NCBI GenBank assembly: GCA_002778195.1 | Contig: PCDI01000005.1 | Location: 1,269,075-1,333,074, forward strand | Origin: Raffaelea ambrosiae | Lineage: Eukaryota > Ascomycota > Sordariomycetes > Ophiostomatales > Ophiostomataceae | Reading direction: 5' to 3' | Length of the DNA: 64,000 nucleotides | Part shown: positions 23,660-34,996 of the stretch, piece by piece | Position numbering within the stretch: the stretch's first letter is position 1 | Layout of the letters: each line of letters opens with the position of its first letter | Notes under the pieces: model-generated | What the model was told of the DNA's origin: nothing | What the model saw: only the letters and a program-made list of their open reading frames with translations | Databases searched by the model: none | Program-made: the position numbers and the translations under genes

Positions 23660-25648
23660 TATTATCGTGCTTGTGGGTGTATGGGGATTTCCGTGATGGC
23701 CGGGCAGGCCGAGCAAGCTGAGGAGGCTGTTGAGTAGGGTGTCTAAGATTGCTTAGAAGAAACGAACGATGATGCAAGAGGTGAGCAAGGGGAGGATGCC
23801 GGTCATGCAAAAAGACAACTGGCGATGCTAGAAACACAGAGTCAAAGGGTACTACAAGAACTGAGAAATCAGCCCTTCAGCTTGGCGTCAGCCGTTAGCC
23901 AGGGCGCCAAGGGCGCCAAGACGACCCCGTAGAATGTATGAATAAAAGAGGGAGCGGCCGGAAACGGGCATGAGAGAGCCGAGGACAAAGGGGTAGGACA
24001 AAGTAGGACAATGAGAACAATATGAGGACAAAAGGTTTTACATTGTCGTGCGGGCATCCGCGGTGAGGCGAGGCAAGGAGAGGGGGAAAGGGGGGGTTAA
24101 CAAAAATAGGTGGTGCCCCTGAACTATTTTTTGGGCGAGGCTGAGGCCGTAAACAAAATAGCAAAAAAAAAAAACCCCCAAAAAAAGCTGCTGAAAAGTG
24201 GTGAAAAAGCGGTCCCGTACTGTTGACCGAAGGAGCTTTTCTGCCTTGCCGAGTACTATGAAAGCTAGCCATGACCAATGCGCTTTGTGCCCAAGATACT
24301 GCTAGGCGAGAAGGAAGAAGGAGCGTTACCTGAGGAAGGAGCGATCGAGTAAGAAACGACTGGTCAAGTCGGGCAAGGCACGAGCGCAAACGGCAGGCAG
24401 CAGGCACAGCCGGAATGGGAAGAGTTACGGAGAGCCATTATTTCTCCCAGCAGGTAGCTCAGCCCTGGGGCTCTATTTGCCTTGCGTGCCATCCTCGCTT
24501 TCCTCACCTTCCTCGCCTTCCTCAACCAGTCTTTCGCGGAACGAGAGCTTCGCATCGTCTGGTCATGCTGGGAAGCGTCGCCATGGGATCGGGTAGTTTT
24601 AGCTTTCCCGAGCTGTAGGAAGCACTAGTTAATGCCCACTGTGCCAAACATGAAAAGAGGGCCCCCCTCTCTGGTTTATATAGGAATGATTTTCTCTCGA
24701 CAAGAGCTATCTTGGTTACTTCATACTGGGTGGATATGAGGTAGTGGAAGTTGACTCATTAGCGGGGCGGTCTAGCCCCGAATTATGAATAGTCCAACAC
24801 GGAACCAACGGTGATATAACACGTGACTCAGACACAATCAAACAACGCCCTGAAGCAGTCATGTGACAGTCCCTTTTTTTGAGAACGCTTTTGCAAGATC
24901 ACCAGAGGATCTATGACGCATTAAACTTTACATGATACGCTATTTTCTGTACGTTCAGACTGAAACGCAAAGCTTTATTTATAGTTGCTGCTGGCTCGAA
25001 GCCGAGGAGGACCAACCCATGGTGTTACGTGCCTGAATCGTCACGATGACGGGGAAGGCCAACCAGCCGGGCTATGTTGTCACCGGGCTACAGTCTGTGG
25101 GGTAGAAATAGTGGACAGTGAAATGCGCACTAGCCGAACGATCAAACAATCAGAGGTCTCTGGTATTTCTGGTATTTAATCACGATGTCTGTCCATTGAC
25201 CGCCGGACCGCCTCGTACAGACTCCCACTGTATTTGCACAATATGCCACTTGACATGCGCATGGCGCCAAAGCAAGGCTCTGAGAGTCTGGTGGAACCTG
25301 GTGGAACCTGTTGGATCCCGTTGGTATCCGACTGTGACTGAACGCTTAGCGCAACATGACGGCCACTTCAGAGGTAGTTCGGAAAGATCTTTTTGTCTAG
25401 ATGCACCTGCGAATGGTCCTGCAAACCACATAGAAGGAAATGGCGCAAAGAGCATCATGGCCGCCTCCATCACATCGTAGTGGTAGAGGGTAACTGGGCT
25501 GGTGAGCCCTAACATTCCTACATTATACCTATATAAATCGCTACGCACAGGGAGAGGACCCTCTTTGGGGGGCTTTGCGGGATTCGAAAGTACTCCTTCT
25601 TCGGCGACGCTTGGTGATTTGTATAGCATATTGGCGTATGCTGTTTTG
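23660..25648. other. Divergent region between yapsin-like and WSC-mucin genes
   Basis: About 2 kb with no supported gene; frames such as 23895-24407 (-) are low in motifs. It must contain the promoters of both divergent surface-protein genes. Confidence 0.5.
25530..25537 (+). promoter_or_regulatory. TATA-box candidate for the WSC-mucin gene
   Basis: TATATAAA lies about 225 bp upstream of the preferred start codon and about 160 bp upstream of the alternative one. The distance is plausible for fungal promoters. No other support is available. Confidence 0.35.
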
Positions 25649-25767
25649 ATCGCCTCGTTTTGGTTGTTCTCTGTTCTTCAGCATAGAAATCATGCATATC
25701 ACAGGTTTGTCATCGCCTCGTTTTGGTTGTTCTCCCTTTTTCAGCTTAATAATCATGCATATCACAG
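25649..25767 (+). repeat. Imperfect 56-bp direct duplication covering the start codon
   Basis: Two copies (25649-25704 and 25712-25767) begin ATCGCCTCGTTTTGG and end ATCATGCATATCACAG. A 7-bp spacer gives a period of 63 bp, exactly 21 codons. Each copy contains the same ATG CAT ATC ACA start, so the mRNA has two in-frame initiation sites. Confidence 0.85.
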
Positions 25768-28700
25768 CAGTTTTCGGGCTGTTCGTCACAGCACTCTCCG
25801 GAGTGCAGGGCGAGGAGCTCAGCATCCCCAAGTGCACAAATGCGCACCAGCCGTTTGTGTACTCGGGGTGCTATGCGGACGAATCCGCCAAGCACGGCCC
25901 TCGGCCGTTGAGCTTCAAGAGCTCTCTCGATTCGGCTAACATGACGATTCCAAAGTGTGTTGCCGAGTGCCAGGACAATGGCTTCCGGTATGCCGGGCTC
26001 GAGGCCAACGGCGAGTGCTTCTGCGGACATACGGTCAACTCGGCCCGCATTGCCGAGAGCGCCTGCGGTCTGGCGTGCAACGGAGACGGAGAGGAGGTCT
26101 GTGGTGGCCAGTCTTCGCTTTCCGTGTACCAGGATCCTTCGTTCCCAGAGGCGCACGGCTCGTCCATCAACGGCTACAAGGCCCTGGGCTGCTACTCGAG
26201 CGTTACGTCCATGGGCCAGGCGCTGTCGTATGCTGTGGATTATCTGTCGCCCAAGACCATGACCACAGATGCGTGTTTGGCCGCCTGCAAAAGCTACGGC
26301 TTCCCATTTGCCGGTACCGATAACGGCCGCAACTGCTGGTGCGGTGTTGTTCTGGGCAACGGCACCAGCCGCGTGAGCAGCTCGGAGTGCCATGCGCCGT
26401 GCACTGGTAACAGCGACCAAACCTGCGGCGGACGCGGCGTCGCCAACCTGTACGTGGCTGATAACCTGCGTCACGTGCGGCCGTGCCATGCGCCTCCGCC
26501 GCCGCCGCCGAGGCGGCCGACGTTGCCGCCGAGCGCGGCGCCGAGCGCGAGCACGAGCACGATCATAAGCACAACTCCCAGCCCTAGCGCTGCCACGAGT
26601 ACGTCGACGACTACTTGCAGTCACAGAAGCACCGGGAGCAGCAGCACTGGGAGTACCACCAGCACCGGAAGCACCAGCACCGGAAGCACCAGCACTGGAA
26701 CTACCAGCACTGGGACCACCAGCACTGGGACCACCAGCACTGGNNNNNNNNNNNNNNNNNNNNNNNNNNNNNNNNNNNNNNNNNNNNNNNNNNNNNNNNN
26801 NNNNNNNNNNNNNNNNNNNNNNNNNNNNNNNNNNNNNNNNNNNNNNNNNNNNNNNNNNNNNNNNNNNNNNNNNNNNNNNNNNNNNNNNNNNNNNNNNNNN
26901 NNNNNNNNNNNNNNNNNNNNNNNNNNNNNNNNNNNNNNNNNNNNNNNNNNNNNNNNNNNNNNNNNNNNNNNNNNNNNNNNNNNNNNNNNNNNNNNNNNNN
27001 NNNNNNNNNNNNNNNNNNNNNNNNNNNNNNNNNNNNNNNNNNNNNNNNNNNNNNNNNNNNNNNNNNNNNNNNNNNNNNNNNNNNNNNNNNNNNNNNNNNN
27101 NNNNNNNNNNNNNNNNNNNNNNNNNNNNNNNNNNNNNNNNNNNNNNNNNNNNNNNNNNNNNNNNNNNNNNNNNNNNNNNNNNNNNNNNNNNNNNNNNNNN
27201 NNNNNNNNNNNNNNNNNNNNNNNNNNNNNNNNNNNNNNNNNNNNNNNNNNNNNNNNNNNNNNNNNNNNNNNNNNNNNNNNNNNNNNNNNNNNNNNNNNNN
27301 NNNNNNNNNNNNNNNNNNNNNNNNNNNNNNNNNNNNNNNNNNNNNNNNNNNNNNNNNNNNNNNNNNNNNNNNNNNNNNNNNNNNNNNNNNNNNNNNNNNN
27401 NNNNNNNNNNNNNNNNNNNNNNNNNNNNNNNNNNNNNNNNNNNNNNNNNNNNNNNNNNNNNNNNNNNNNACCTCCCCTACAACAACCACGACAACCTCCC
27501 CCACAACAACCACGACAACCTCCCCTACAACAACAACGACAACCTCCCCTACAACAACAACGACCACGACGACTTCGCCAACTACGCGGTCAACGACGAC
27601 AACGACGACGACAACGTCGCCGACAACCACAACTCGTCTGAGTACCACGTCAACGACCACGACAACTACGTCTGGCTTCACCACAACGCGTCTGTCTACT
27701 ACTTCGGCGACGTCAACTACAACGACGACGACGACGAAGCCAACGACGACAACTCGTGTGTCTCTGTCAACGACAACGCAGCCGACAACAACATCCACGA
27801 CGACGACTACCACTCGTCTGTCTACAACGTCGACGACTACAACAACGACGAAGCCCACGACGACAACTCGTGTGTCTCTGTCGACTACAACACAGCCGAC
27901 AACAACGTCTACATCTACGACGACGACTACCACTCGTCTGTCTACAACGTCGACAACTACGACGACGACGAAGCCGACGACCACGACGACCACTTCGGTC
28001 TCGCGGACGTCGACTACGACAACGACGACGAGCCCGTCCACTACGACGACCACTCGTCTGAGCACCACGTCGACTACGACAACGACGACGAGCCCGTCAA
28101 CTACAACAACCACTCGTCTGAGCACCACGTCGACAACAACGACGACAACGCAGCCGACGACGACGACGACGACGTCACGGTCAACCACGACCACGACGCA
28201 GCCGACAACGACGACGACGACGTCACGGTCGACTACGACGACGACGAAGCCGACTACGCGCTTCTCAACGCAGTCGACGACAACTACGACGACCACGACG
28301 AAGCCGACCACCACCACCCGGTCAGCTACGACTACGCGCCTGTCGACGACGTCTACGACGACGACTACCACTCGTCTGAGCACCACGTCTACAACAACGA
28401 CGACGACGAAGCCGACTACGCGCATCTCGCAGACATCGACGACGACGACAACAACAACAACAAAGCCGACTACCCGGTACTCCACTAAACCGACGACGAC
28501 TACCACTACCCAGTACTCGACTCGGTCTACGACTACGTCGACGACTACCACGACGACGAAGCCGACTACCCGGTTCTCGACTCGCTCGGTGACCACGTCG
28601 ACTACCACGACGACCACCAAGCCAACAACGACGACGACGACAAAGCCGACTACTCGTTTCTCAACCCGGTCAACCACGACGACCACCACGACAACGAAGC

Positions 28701-28921
28701 CAACGACTCGCTTCTCTGTCTCGCGTACGTCGTCGACGACGACGACGACGACGACGACAACGAAGCCGACTACGCGCTTCTCTACCCGGTCGACGACCAC
28801 GACCACCACCCGGCCGACTACGACGACTACTACCAAGCCGACTACCCGGTACTCGACTCGGTCGACCACCACGACCACGACTACCACCAAGCCGACGACT
28901 CGCTTCTCTGTCTCGCGTACG

Positions 28922-28955
<34 letters not shown>

Positions 28956-31177
28956 AGCCGACGACGCGCTTCTCAACCCGGTCGGCCACGACGTCCACTA
29001 CCACCACCACGACGAAGCCGACGACGACGACAACCACCCGTCTGAGCACGACCTCCACCACGACGACTACGACGAAGCCGACGACTCGCTTCTCTGTCTC
29101 GCGTACGTCCACGACGACGACGACGACGACGACGAAGCCGACGACTACGACGAAGCGGACGACGACGACGACGACCCGCATGAGCACGACTTCGACAACG
29201 ACGACGACGACCAAGCCGACGACGACCACTCGTCTGAGCACGACGTCGACGACGACGACGACGACCAAGCCGACGACAACGACGCGCCTCTCCACTCGCC
29301 TGTCAACTACCTCGACGACGACGACGACGACGAGCCGGGCCACGACGACGATGACAAAGCCGACGACTACGTCGACGACAACGACGACTACGACGACCAA
29401 GCCGACTACGCAGTTCGCTACTCGTCTGAGCACGACGTCGACCACGACGACGACCACCCGGCCGACGACGACCACTCGTCTGAGCACGACCACGACGACG
29501 CGGCCGACGACGCGCTTCTCGACCCGTCTGAGCACGACGTCGACCACAACAACGACGACGAAGCCGACGACGACGACGACGACGACGACGAAGCCGACGA
29601 CGCGGTTGTCGACGACGACGTCGATCTGCGTCGAGACCTCGTGCACGACGACGACGCGCGAGCATACGAGCACGACGTCGGTGACGACGTCGGTCACGCA
29701 GCAGGTGCACCACTGGTTCACGGCGACGACGACGCAGCCGACGACGACGTCGACGACCACGACGACCACGCAGCCGACGACGACCACGCAGTTGTCGACG
29801 CGGACTCGTCTGCGCACGACATCGACGACCACGACGACCACGCGCCACCACACCACGTCGTCGATCCAGACCACCACCTGCACCCAGTGCTCGACGACGA
29901 CGACGACGGCGCCGGCTCTGAAGACGACGACGACGACCCGGGCCACGACCAAGTCGGCCGTCACCACGGAGCAGGTCACGCAGCAGGTCACGCAGCAGGT
30001 CACGCAGCCGACGACGACGACGACGACCCAGCACCACACGACGACGAGCACCAAGTGCATGCATCTGTGGTGCACCGTCACGCAGCCGACGACCGTGACG
30101 GAGCCGGCCCAGACGACGACGGAGCACGCGGTCTCGACCAAGGACAACACCAAGACGCAGACCACCACGCAGACCACCACGCAGGTCTCCGTCCAGGTGT
30201 CGCCGACCACCGTCCCGGACCCGACCACCACGACCACCACGCAGCACCGCGTCCAGTCGACGACCCTGACCACCACGCGGGAGACGGTGCGGGTCCAGCC
30301 CACCACGACCACGGCCACGGCCACGGCCACGGAGATGTGCACCACCACCGTCCTGGTGTCGGCGACGGCGCCCGCGTCCTGCGAGTTCCAGGCCGGCAAG
30401 TGGTGCAGCGGCCCGGTGCCCGACTGGGCCGACCGCTCGACCTGCCAGGCGTCCTGCTCGCGCTGCCGTCTCCAGGTGTCCGACTGCTTCAGCAAGGCCG
30501 GCCGGGCCGGCGCCGCGCGGTGCTACGACTACGCCGCCTGGTGCGAGGACATCTGCAAGTGCTGTGACACCAAGAAGGGGGCCCTGGGCGGCAAGGCTGC
30601 CTGTCTCCAGAACCACCCGGCGCGCCCGGGCAGCAAGTCGGCGGCCGCGGCCACCACGACCACGACCACGCTCCCGTGCGCCGAGGTCGGTGCCACCGCG
30701 GCCACGACCACCGCCGCCGCCATCCCGGTGGTCACCAACATCTGCGAGCAGCCGGCGTCCGGCCGCTTCCACTACGGCCCCGGCCACCCGGTCGGGGGCA
30801 TCGGCCTGCCGGTCCTGACGTGCAACGACATCCGCGAGGACTACAACCGCGGCAACGTCCTCAAGCTGTACACGGACAAGGACTCGCGCCGCTGCAGCAG
30901 CTTCCGCCGCTCCGAGACCGGCTCCGCCTGTGCCGCCGCGTGCCGCGCCCAGTACAACCAGTGCCAGACCGTCTACGCCGAGTCGTGCCGCGCCAAGCCG
31001 CACCAGAAGCGCGACGGCGACGAGGATGACGCCGCCGCCGTTGTGAAGCGCCACGGCTGGAACGAGTCCTTCAAGTCGGCCAGCAACCGCTGCACGGAGC
31101 AGTACAACGACTGCCTGCGCATCAACCGCCAGAAGCCCGCGACCAACAAGTGCTCTGCCTTTGGCAAGGGCTGGTAA
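25755..31177 (+). CDS. Giant secreted WSC-domain, Thr-rich mucin-like protein (interrupted by gap)
   Basis: This is a very large cell-surface or secreted glycoprotein candidate. The start at 25755 gives the signal peptide MHITAVFGLFVTALSGVQG; the upstream ATG at 25692 is in frame but adds 21 residues before it. Two cysteine-rich WSC domains follow (about residues 29-135 and 145-240), with SGCYAD, ECFCGH, CNGDGEEVCGG and then GCYSS, NCWCG, CGGRGVANLYV. A Pro/Ser linker and STSTG-type repeats lead into the gap at 26744-27469. After it come about 950 residues of Thr-rich repeats such as KPTTRFSTRSTTTTTT. The unique C-terminus is Cys-rich (CEFQAGKWCSG, CQASCSRCRLQVSDC, CKCCDTKKG) with Lys-Arg sites. 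Frames on either side of the Ns differ, so the true gap should be 1 modulo 3 bases if there is one exon. WSC domains bind wall glycans in known proteins. Confidence 0.75.
26641..26743 (+). repeat. 15-bp Ser/Thr/Gly-coding repeats before the gap
   Basis: Units coding for STSTG, then TSTGT, repeat without frame change up to the first N. The assembly breaks inside this array. Confidence 0.85.
26744..27469. other. Assembly gap (726 N)
   Basis: A run of undetermined bases lies between two repeat arrays of the same gene. The coding frame before it (codons beginning at positions divisible by 3) and after it (remainder 2) do not agree with a length of 726, so the N count is probably only an estimate. 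Confidence 0.98.
27470..30330 (+). repeat. Long Thr-codon (ACN) repeat array
   Basis: Almost 2.9 kb of ACG, ACC, ACA and ACT codons is punctuated by short conserved words such as RLSTTS, KPTTRFST and RFSVSRTS. It leaves several frames open on both strands, including a long Val-rich antisense frame that is an artefact. Confidence 0.9.
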
Positions 31178-32353
31178 ACAAAACAAAAAAAAAACAGCCG
31201 AAAAAACGGGGGGGGGTTGTCCCGGGGTGTTGTTGCGAGACCACAGCACCACAGCCTAGCCGTGGTCAACTGACTGGGTCCGCCGGATGCGATCTGCTTC
31301 CTATCACAAAGGGCAACCGGTCAACGATCACAAGGATCGGCCGACCTCGATTCCGCTCGGTGAACGCCCGCCACTCGTTCACTCCTTTTGTCTCTTGCTA
31401 CCCCGTGGAACGTGTGGGACTCGCCACCCCATGCGGCGTCGGAACTCGCCACTCCACGCACTCCACGGCCAAGCCAGAACAATTGTAGTTTATCCGCTTT
31501 TTGCTGTGCTGCGGCCCGAGACTCGACACCCCCATGCTGTATTGGAGCTCGTCACTCCCCAGTGCGTCCACGCACAGTAGCTGTTGGTATGAAGCGTTTA
31601 GCATGAAGCGTTTAGCATGAAGCGTTTGGCATCTAGCGTTGGCATTGTTTCACGTTGAGCGTTGGCATTATTTGACGTTGAGCGTTGGCATTGCTGGGTG
31701 TTGGCGTTGTTGGGTGTTGGCATTGTTGGGCGTTGGCATTGCTGGGCGTTGACATCGTTGCCTTGCGATGCGCTGCTCAGGATGAGGCAACCCGCAACTG
31801 TTTTTGTGTGTTTTTTGTGTTTTTTGTGTTTTTTGTGTTTTTGTGTGTTCTTCTTTTTTCTTTTTCTTTAAATGCATTCTTTTATATTTTATATTTTTTT
31901 TTCATGTTTTCTTTCTCTAAGTGTTCGTTTTAGGGGAGACCGGGAGGGCTCGAAGGCGAAACATCTTCCAATGGCGACCTCACCGGGGGTTGTCCGACAA
32001 CGACAAAACAAAACGTCCCTATAGGCCGTCCGCAAAATGAAGTCGACGATGGAGAATCTCCCACGATTTCTCGCGCAGGACACCAGCAGAAGAGAGGTTT
32101 CCCTCCCCAAAGAGGCCAGCCCGGCAAGAGGTCACTTCCGTTCATGTCTTTCCCCAGAAACGGTCTGCCGTCTAACCATTTATTATATGCATGCTGATTC
32201 ACCTTCAGCGACAATCACGGAAGAAAAAGCAATGTTGGCACTACAAAACACCGTTTCCCAAGAACTTTTGTCTTTTTTTGTGAGTAAAGCTTCATTTCAG
32301 TCGTCAAGCCCTTCCGTCCATGTTCCTCATACACCTTGTCGCTCTTCGGTGTA
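31178..32353. other. Convergent intergenic region with minisatellite
   Basis: No supported gene. It contains a degenerate repeat array (31588-31760), a TTTTTTGTG repeat (about 31800-31850) and ordinary 3' flanking DNA of the mucin and glutamate kinase genes. Confidence 0.55.
31588..31760. repeat. Degenerate minisatellite built on AGCGTT(T/G)(A/G)GCAT
   Basis: Three copies of a 14-bp ATGAAGCGTTTAGC unit pass into longer variants containing GAGCGTTGGCATT and GGGTGTTGGC. It shows a gradient of divergence typical of slippage followed by mutation. Confidence 0.75.
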
Positions 32354-34154
32354 TCATGACGGTGTTGCCGCCTTGTGCTTTGGCGATCCCCGGTGGTTGG
32401 GCGATACTGGCCGGCTCGGAAGATGTGGATGCTGTTGCCGCTGCCCCCGTCGGAACAGGCTAATGTGCTCCCGCTGGGCCACATACTCGCTTGTCACGTA
32501 CCCCAGGATGCCATGGATGTCCTTGCTCCGGTGGCCCTGGATGCGGGCAATCTCGGTCGACGAGTACCTGACCAGCGCCCGGCCGACTTCCGTGCCCGGC
32601 GGCGGCGAGAGGTTCGTGCTTGTACTCGTCCCTGGGGTTGTTCTCTCCTTGACGACCAGCCGCACGGCATCGTCCTCGGCAAACGGGCCCCCCTCGACAT
32701 CGATGACGCCCACGGGCAGCAGACCAGCCCGCTCCACGAGTGCGGCATAGGCACCATAATCGATGTAGACGGTGCCGTGTGGAGTCAGGCCGTTCATGAT
32801 CCAGAAGGAGCGGTCGCGGATCGGCTCAGACCAGGGGAGGAAGCGGGTGTGGAGGGGGACGGCTGACGAAACAGCCGGAGTAGGGGAAGAAGAAGAAGAA
32901 GAAGAAGGAGCAGCAGAGGGGGATGTCGAGTCGGCAACTAGAACCGAGGAAGACAATGGGCTGGTCGTTGTTATCGTCGCTGCTGCTGCTGCAGTCGTCT
33001 GTGTTTGGGCTGCTTCTGGCGGCTCCAAAGACGCTGTGGACGAGGACATGTGCAAGCCGCTGCCGCTGCCGCCGCCATGGCCCGAGCTCGGCGATCCGCC
33101 CGTCGCCTGGACGTGTGCCAGGATCTTGAGCAGGTTGCCCGGCGTGCTCGAGCGGGTGATGATGGTGGTGACGCCAGCCGAAGTAGCCAGGCGGGCAGCG
33201 ACAATCTTGGTCGACATGCCGCCGGTGCCCAAGGCCGAGCCAGGCGTAGAAACTGGAAAGGTTAGCATGAGGAGGACAGTAGAAAGTAGGACAGTAGAAA
33301 GTAGGACGGTAGAAAGTAGGACAGTAGAAGTAGGACAGTAGAAGTAGGACAGTAGAAGTAGGACAGGAACTCAGCCCAGGAATACGTACTATCGGCCTCC
33401 AGCGCCTCAATGTCCTCGACAACCTCGATGGGCGCCGCGTCTGGGTGCTGCCGCGGGTTTTTGGTGTAGAGGCAGTCGACGTCGGTCATGAGGAAGAGCA
33501 GGTCGGCATGGATCATGGCGGCCGTGATGGCCGACAACGTGTCGTTGTCGCCAAACTTGATCTCGTCAACGACGAGCGTGTCGTTTTCATTGACAATGGG
33601 AATGACGCCCATGTCAAAGAGCTCGGCAAACGTGTTTTGCGCGCGAAGATACTGGGCTCGCTGGGAGGGTGTCAGCAGAGAACGAACGGCACGCTCAGGC
33701 AGAGAGACTCACATCGGCAATGTCCTTGCGGGTGAGGAGAATCTGGGCGATGGGCTGGCGAAGATGGCCAAACAGCGAGTCCCAGAGACTGATGAGACGG
33801 CACTGGCCGATCGCAGCAAGGGCCTGGAGCTTAGCCAGGTGCTTGGGGCGGTGCTCCACGTCCATGCGCCGCAGGCCGACGCCAATGGCGCCGGAAGACA
33901 CAATGACAACCCGGTGGCCCTCCTTGCGTAGCCGCACAGCCGTCTCGACAATCAGAGAGAGCGTAGACAGCAGCGGTTCGTGGGTTTTGGCGTCCACGAT
34001 GGAGCTTGTTCCTGAGGCCTTGTGTGAGCAAACACATGTTGGTGCGTGGGTTGTTTATGGCATGCTATGGCATATATAAGTGCGCCCCCCCCTCCTCACG
34101 AGAGATTGACTCACCCAGCTTAATGACCACCCCCAGAGGCCTTGGGCCCTTCAT
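32354..34154 (-). CDS. pro1: Glutamate 5-kinase with C-terminal PUA domain
   Basis: This enzyme phosphorylates L-glutamate to gamma-glutamyl phosphate, the first and feedback-controlled step of proline synthesis. Exons on the minus strand are 34154-34115, 34011-33713, 33660-33390 and 33252-32354, giving 502 residues. The first exon gives VVIKLG, completed by the second as GTSSIVDAKT, the start of the amino-acid kinase fold. VVIVSSGAIGVG (substrate loop), MGVIPIVNENDT, FGDNDTLSA and LGTGGMSTKI follow in order. The PUA domain includes FWIMNGLTPHG and GLLPVGVIDVEG. Between kinase and PUA is an insert of about 90 residues rich in Ser, Thr and Ala, unusual for the family. Intron 3 (33389-33253) carries a short tandem array. 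The function is secure; the insert is lineage-specific low complexity. Confidence 0.94.
33282..33364. repeat. 12-15-bp tandem repeat inside intron 3 of glutamate 5-kinase
   Basis: About six units of GTAGGACAGTAGAA(A) type fill most of the intron, between the acceptor-side branch region and the donor. Confidence 0.85.
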
Positions 34155-34996
34155 GGCTGCGGATGGAACGAGCGGTCAGCACGGACGGCGAGGCAAAGCA
34201 AAAAGAGGATGAAACAAAACAAGAATGGCAAAGACACTCGGTTGACGAGTGCACGTAAGATTTCGTATATGAAAAAAAATGATATGAGGAAAAAAAAATG
34301 AACACGAAACCCTTCAGAGACTTGCAACATCGACCCACTGGGACAGGACCCTGAAAAACAGGTACAGCGAAAAGCAGGGACAGACTTTTATGAAAACAAA
34401 CTGAAAATCCTTACAGGGATGGGGAGAAGCAGCACCCTGGGCTAACTTGCCGTGTGGATCCATTTCCCACTATTTCAGTACAAGACGTATTGTCCTGTAC
34501 ATTAGCAAGAAGCTGGAATCCGGAGACAATGGGATGATGCAGCGCGGAAGGGCGTATGGGATGGACCAAGATGTCACCGCATGGGCGTTATGCACGAATG
34601 GGGCCTTAGTTGGAGAGAAGTCGTAGGGTAGGGAACGGTGAAATTGGGTTTTCGCGACGCTTGGTTGGTCAATCGAGTTGGCGGCCCCCCCCCCCCCCCC
34701 CCCTCCCGACATCGGGAAACGGCAGAAAACCCACCCGCCACCTGTCGAGTCATACGGTGAACGGTGTAACTAACACTATGTAACTACTAACTAGTAGAGT
34801 CGTTACAAACACACCGGGAGGCGATCCCGGGTCACGGGACCAACGGTCACGGGTGTCGTTCACCGCCCTTGCAGGGGGGGGAAAGCGTGTTATCGATAAC
34901 GGCAGAAGGGAAAAGGGAACTCCAAAGGTCGACGCAAAAGTCGACACCCAGCGCAGAGAATTGTCGGATGGGTGCCTCTCACACACGTACCCAGCC
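34155..34996. other. Divergent promoter region of glutamate 5-kinase and atp23
   Basis: 842 bp between two start codons. It contains a C homopolymer (34686-34703). No other coding frame is supported. Confidence 0.55.

Noticed and set aside
26701..30495. 1264-codon Val-rich frame on the minus strand
   Set aside because: It is the antisense reading of the Thr-codon repeat array and spans the N gap; ACN repeats leave this strand open automatically.
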